Part shown: piece by piece, positions 63,582 through 64,000 of the stretch
How the letters are laid out: every line of letters starts with the position of its first letter
Numbering within the stretch: the first letter of the stretch is position 1
Origin: Planctomycetaceae bacterium
Lineage (GTDB): Bacteria > Planctomycetota > Planctomycetia > Planctomycetales > Planctomycetaceae
DNA length: 64,000 nt
Assembly: GCA_028284145.1 (NCBI GenBank)
Contig: JANQSH010000061.1
Coordinates: forward strand, 23,926-87,925
Reading direction: 5' to 3'
The notes under the pieces: generated by a model
The model's input: the letters and a program-made list of their open reading frames with translations, nothing else
Told to the model about the DNA's origin: nothing
Database searches by the model: none
Translations under genes and position numbers: made by a program

Positions 63582-63606
63582 AGCCGTCTGCATTTTGGTG
63601 TGACGC
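63579..63606 (-). repeat. A-element right-end fragment
   Basis: TAGAGCCGTCTGCATTTTGG and TGTGACGCC match the right end of A elements; the rest is absent. Contains the stop codon of the aldolase gene and flanks the recombinase remnant. Confidence 0.75.
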
Positions 63607-63666
63607 CATCGCGGAATGAAATCACAAGAGATCACGGTTTCATCGCTGCGTTGGCCTGGTTTTTCT

Positions 63667-63855
63667 TCATGTGCAATGCGGTTGTCCTGTCCGATTCTTT
63701 CCCTGGCGGAGAAACTCTTCCGGGTGAATCCACTCGCTCGTCCGCTTGTGGTGAAAACGGAGGAATTCTTCGACCCAGCGGCGATAAATCTGCGTGGTTC
63801 GGGGTGCAAGTCGCCGAACTTCGCAGGCCGCCACATATTGATCAAGCAGTTTCAT
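63667..63855 (-). pseudogene. Tyrosine recombinase (integron-integrase/XerC-like) N-terminal fragment
   Basis: Minus-strand frame from ATG 63855: MKLLDQYVAACEVRRLAPRT, then TQIYRRWVEEFLRFHHKR and WIHPEE, the N-terminal SAM-like core-binding domain of integron integrases or IS91-associated recombinases. Homology stops after about 50 codons and a stop at 63667 ends the frame with unrelated residues; the catalytic R-H-R-Y domain is missing. B precedes its start by 6 nt and an A end lies downstream, so it may be a remnant of the element that spread A and B. Confidence 0.65.
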
Positions 63856-63861
63856 ATCTAG

Positions 63862-63965
63862 TGGTCCGTCAAGATTGAAATTTGGGTTCGGTAAAGTTGC
63901 AAGGAGCGACAACGGAGCGGGTTATGTCAACCCGTACCCCAAAACAAAGCCTTGACAAGGCACTG
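63862..63965 (-). repeat. B element upstream of the recombinase remnant
   Basis: Reverse-oriented GGTCCGTCAAG ... GTTGCAAGGAGCGACAACG, GAGCGGGTTATGTCAACCCG and GCCTTGACAAGGCAC. Same sequence as B inside A copies g, j and k, but without an A left end on its far side. Confidence 0.85.
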
Positions 63966-64000
63966 GCATTCTGCTGCGCAAGTTTTGCCGTGTCAATTCA

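Noticed and set aside
63667..63965. Idea of an intact integron or prophage at the window end
   Set aside because: Only the first 50 codons of a recombinase are present, with no catalytic domain, no attC array and no phage genes within the window.

Overview
The window looks like a piece of a Planctomycetes chromosome (Gimesia/Rubinisphaera-like, mid-50s % GC by eye). Supporting content: formylglycine-type sulfatase, PQQ-type beta-propellers, ThuA-like protein, RRM RNA-binding protein with a glycine tail, two MoxR-DUF58 operons, a cytochrome b with fused c-type haem domains, and long acidic low-complexity membrane proteins. The species is inferred only from gene content. No rRNA, tRNA, CRISPR array, intact transposase or replication origin was found.

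Layout. 0-10 kb: 5' end of murE (-), a diphosphate-dependent PEP carboxykinase (-), an RRM protein (-), a sulfatase (-) and an M28 peptidase (+). 10-20 kb: a huge acidic membrane protein, then a 71-codon SelW/Rdx-family gene whose in-frame UGA gives the CxxU motif of a selenoprotein; then PlsC-type acyltransferase, family-4 uracil-DNA glycosylase, HEAT protein and beta-propeller. 20-30 kb: lipoprotein with a metal-binding tail, cytochrome bc (b plus Rieske), an HsdR-N nuclease-like gene between direct repeats, a Pro/Glu-rich membrane protein, GntR and ArsR regulators, and a QueD/PTPS-like enzyme. 30-41 kb: a membrane-tethered sigma-54 activator preceded by palindromes, an amino-acid permease, and a MoxR-DUF58-transglutaminase operon. 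41-58 kb: phosphodiesterase lipoprotein, ATP-grasp protein, GroES-like protein, RND/MMPL exporter, alpha/beta hydrolase, Nramp-like transporter, ThuA-like protein, beta-propeller, and a second DUF58-MoxR operon. 58-64 kb: an orphan HINT-nuclease toxin end with immunity-like genes, a metallopeptidase, a GntR regulator divergent from a DapA-family aldolase/lyase, and a truncated tyrosine recombinase.

The most distinctive non-genic signal is a dispersed ~100-bp element (called A here). About thirteen full or nearly full copies and a few fragments lie between genes. Ends are imperfect inverted repeats (AGAGCGTATTAC / AGAGCAGTTTAC) and the inside holds small hairpins. Three copies carry a second ~105-120-bp sequence (B) inserted in either orientation. 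A fourth B lies immediately 5' of the recombinase fragment, whose other flank is an A end. Several A copies end exactly on the stop codon of the neighbouring gene. Three other repeat families (C, D, E) and short dRS3-like inverted repeats share the same intergenic spaces.

Genes that appear to work together: cytochrome b with Rieske (4-nt overlap); MoxR-DUF58-transglutaminase; DUF58-MoxR (4-nt overlap); hydrolase with its overlapping downstream gene; toxin with immunity genes; GntR with the divergent DapA-like gene. All functions are read from sequence motifs and family knowledge; no database search was run.
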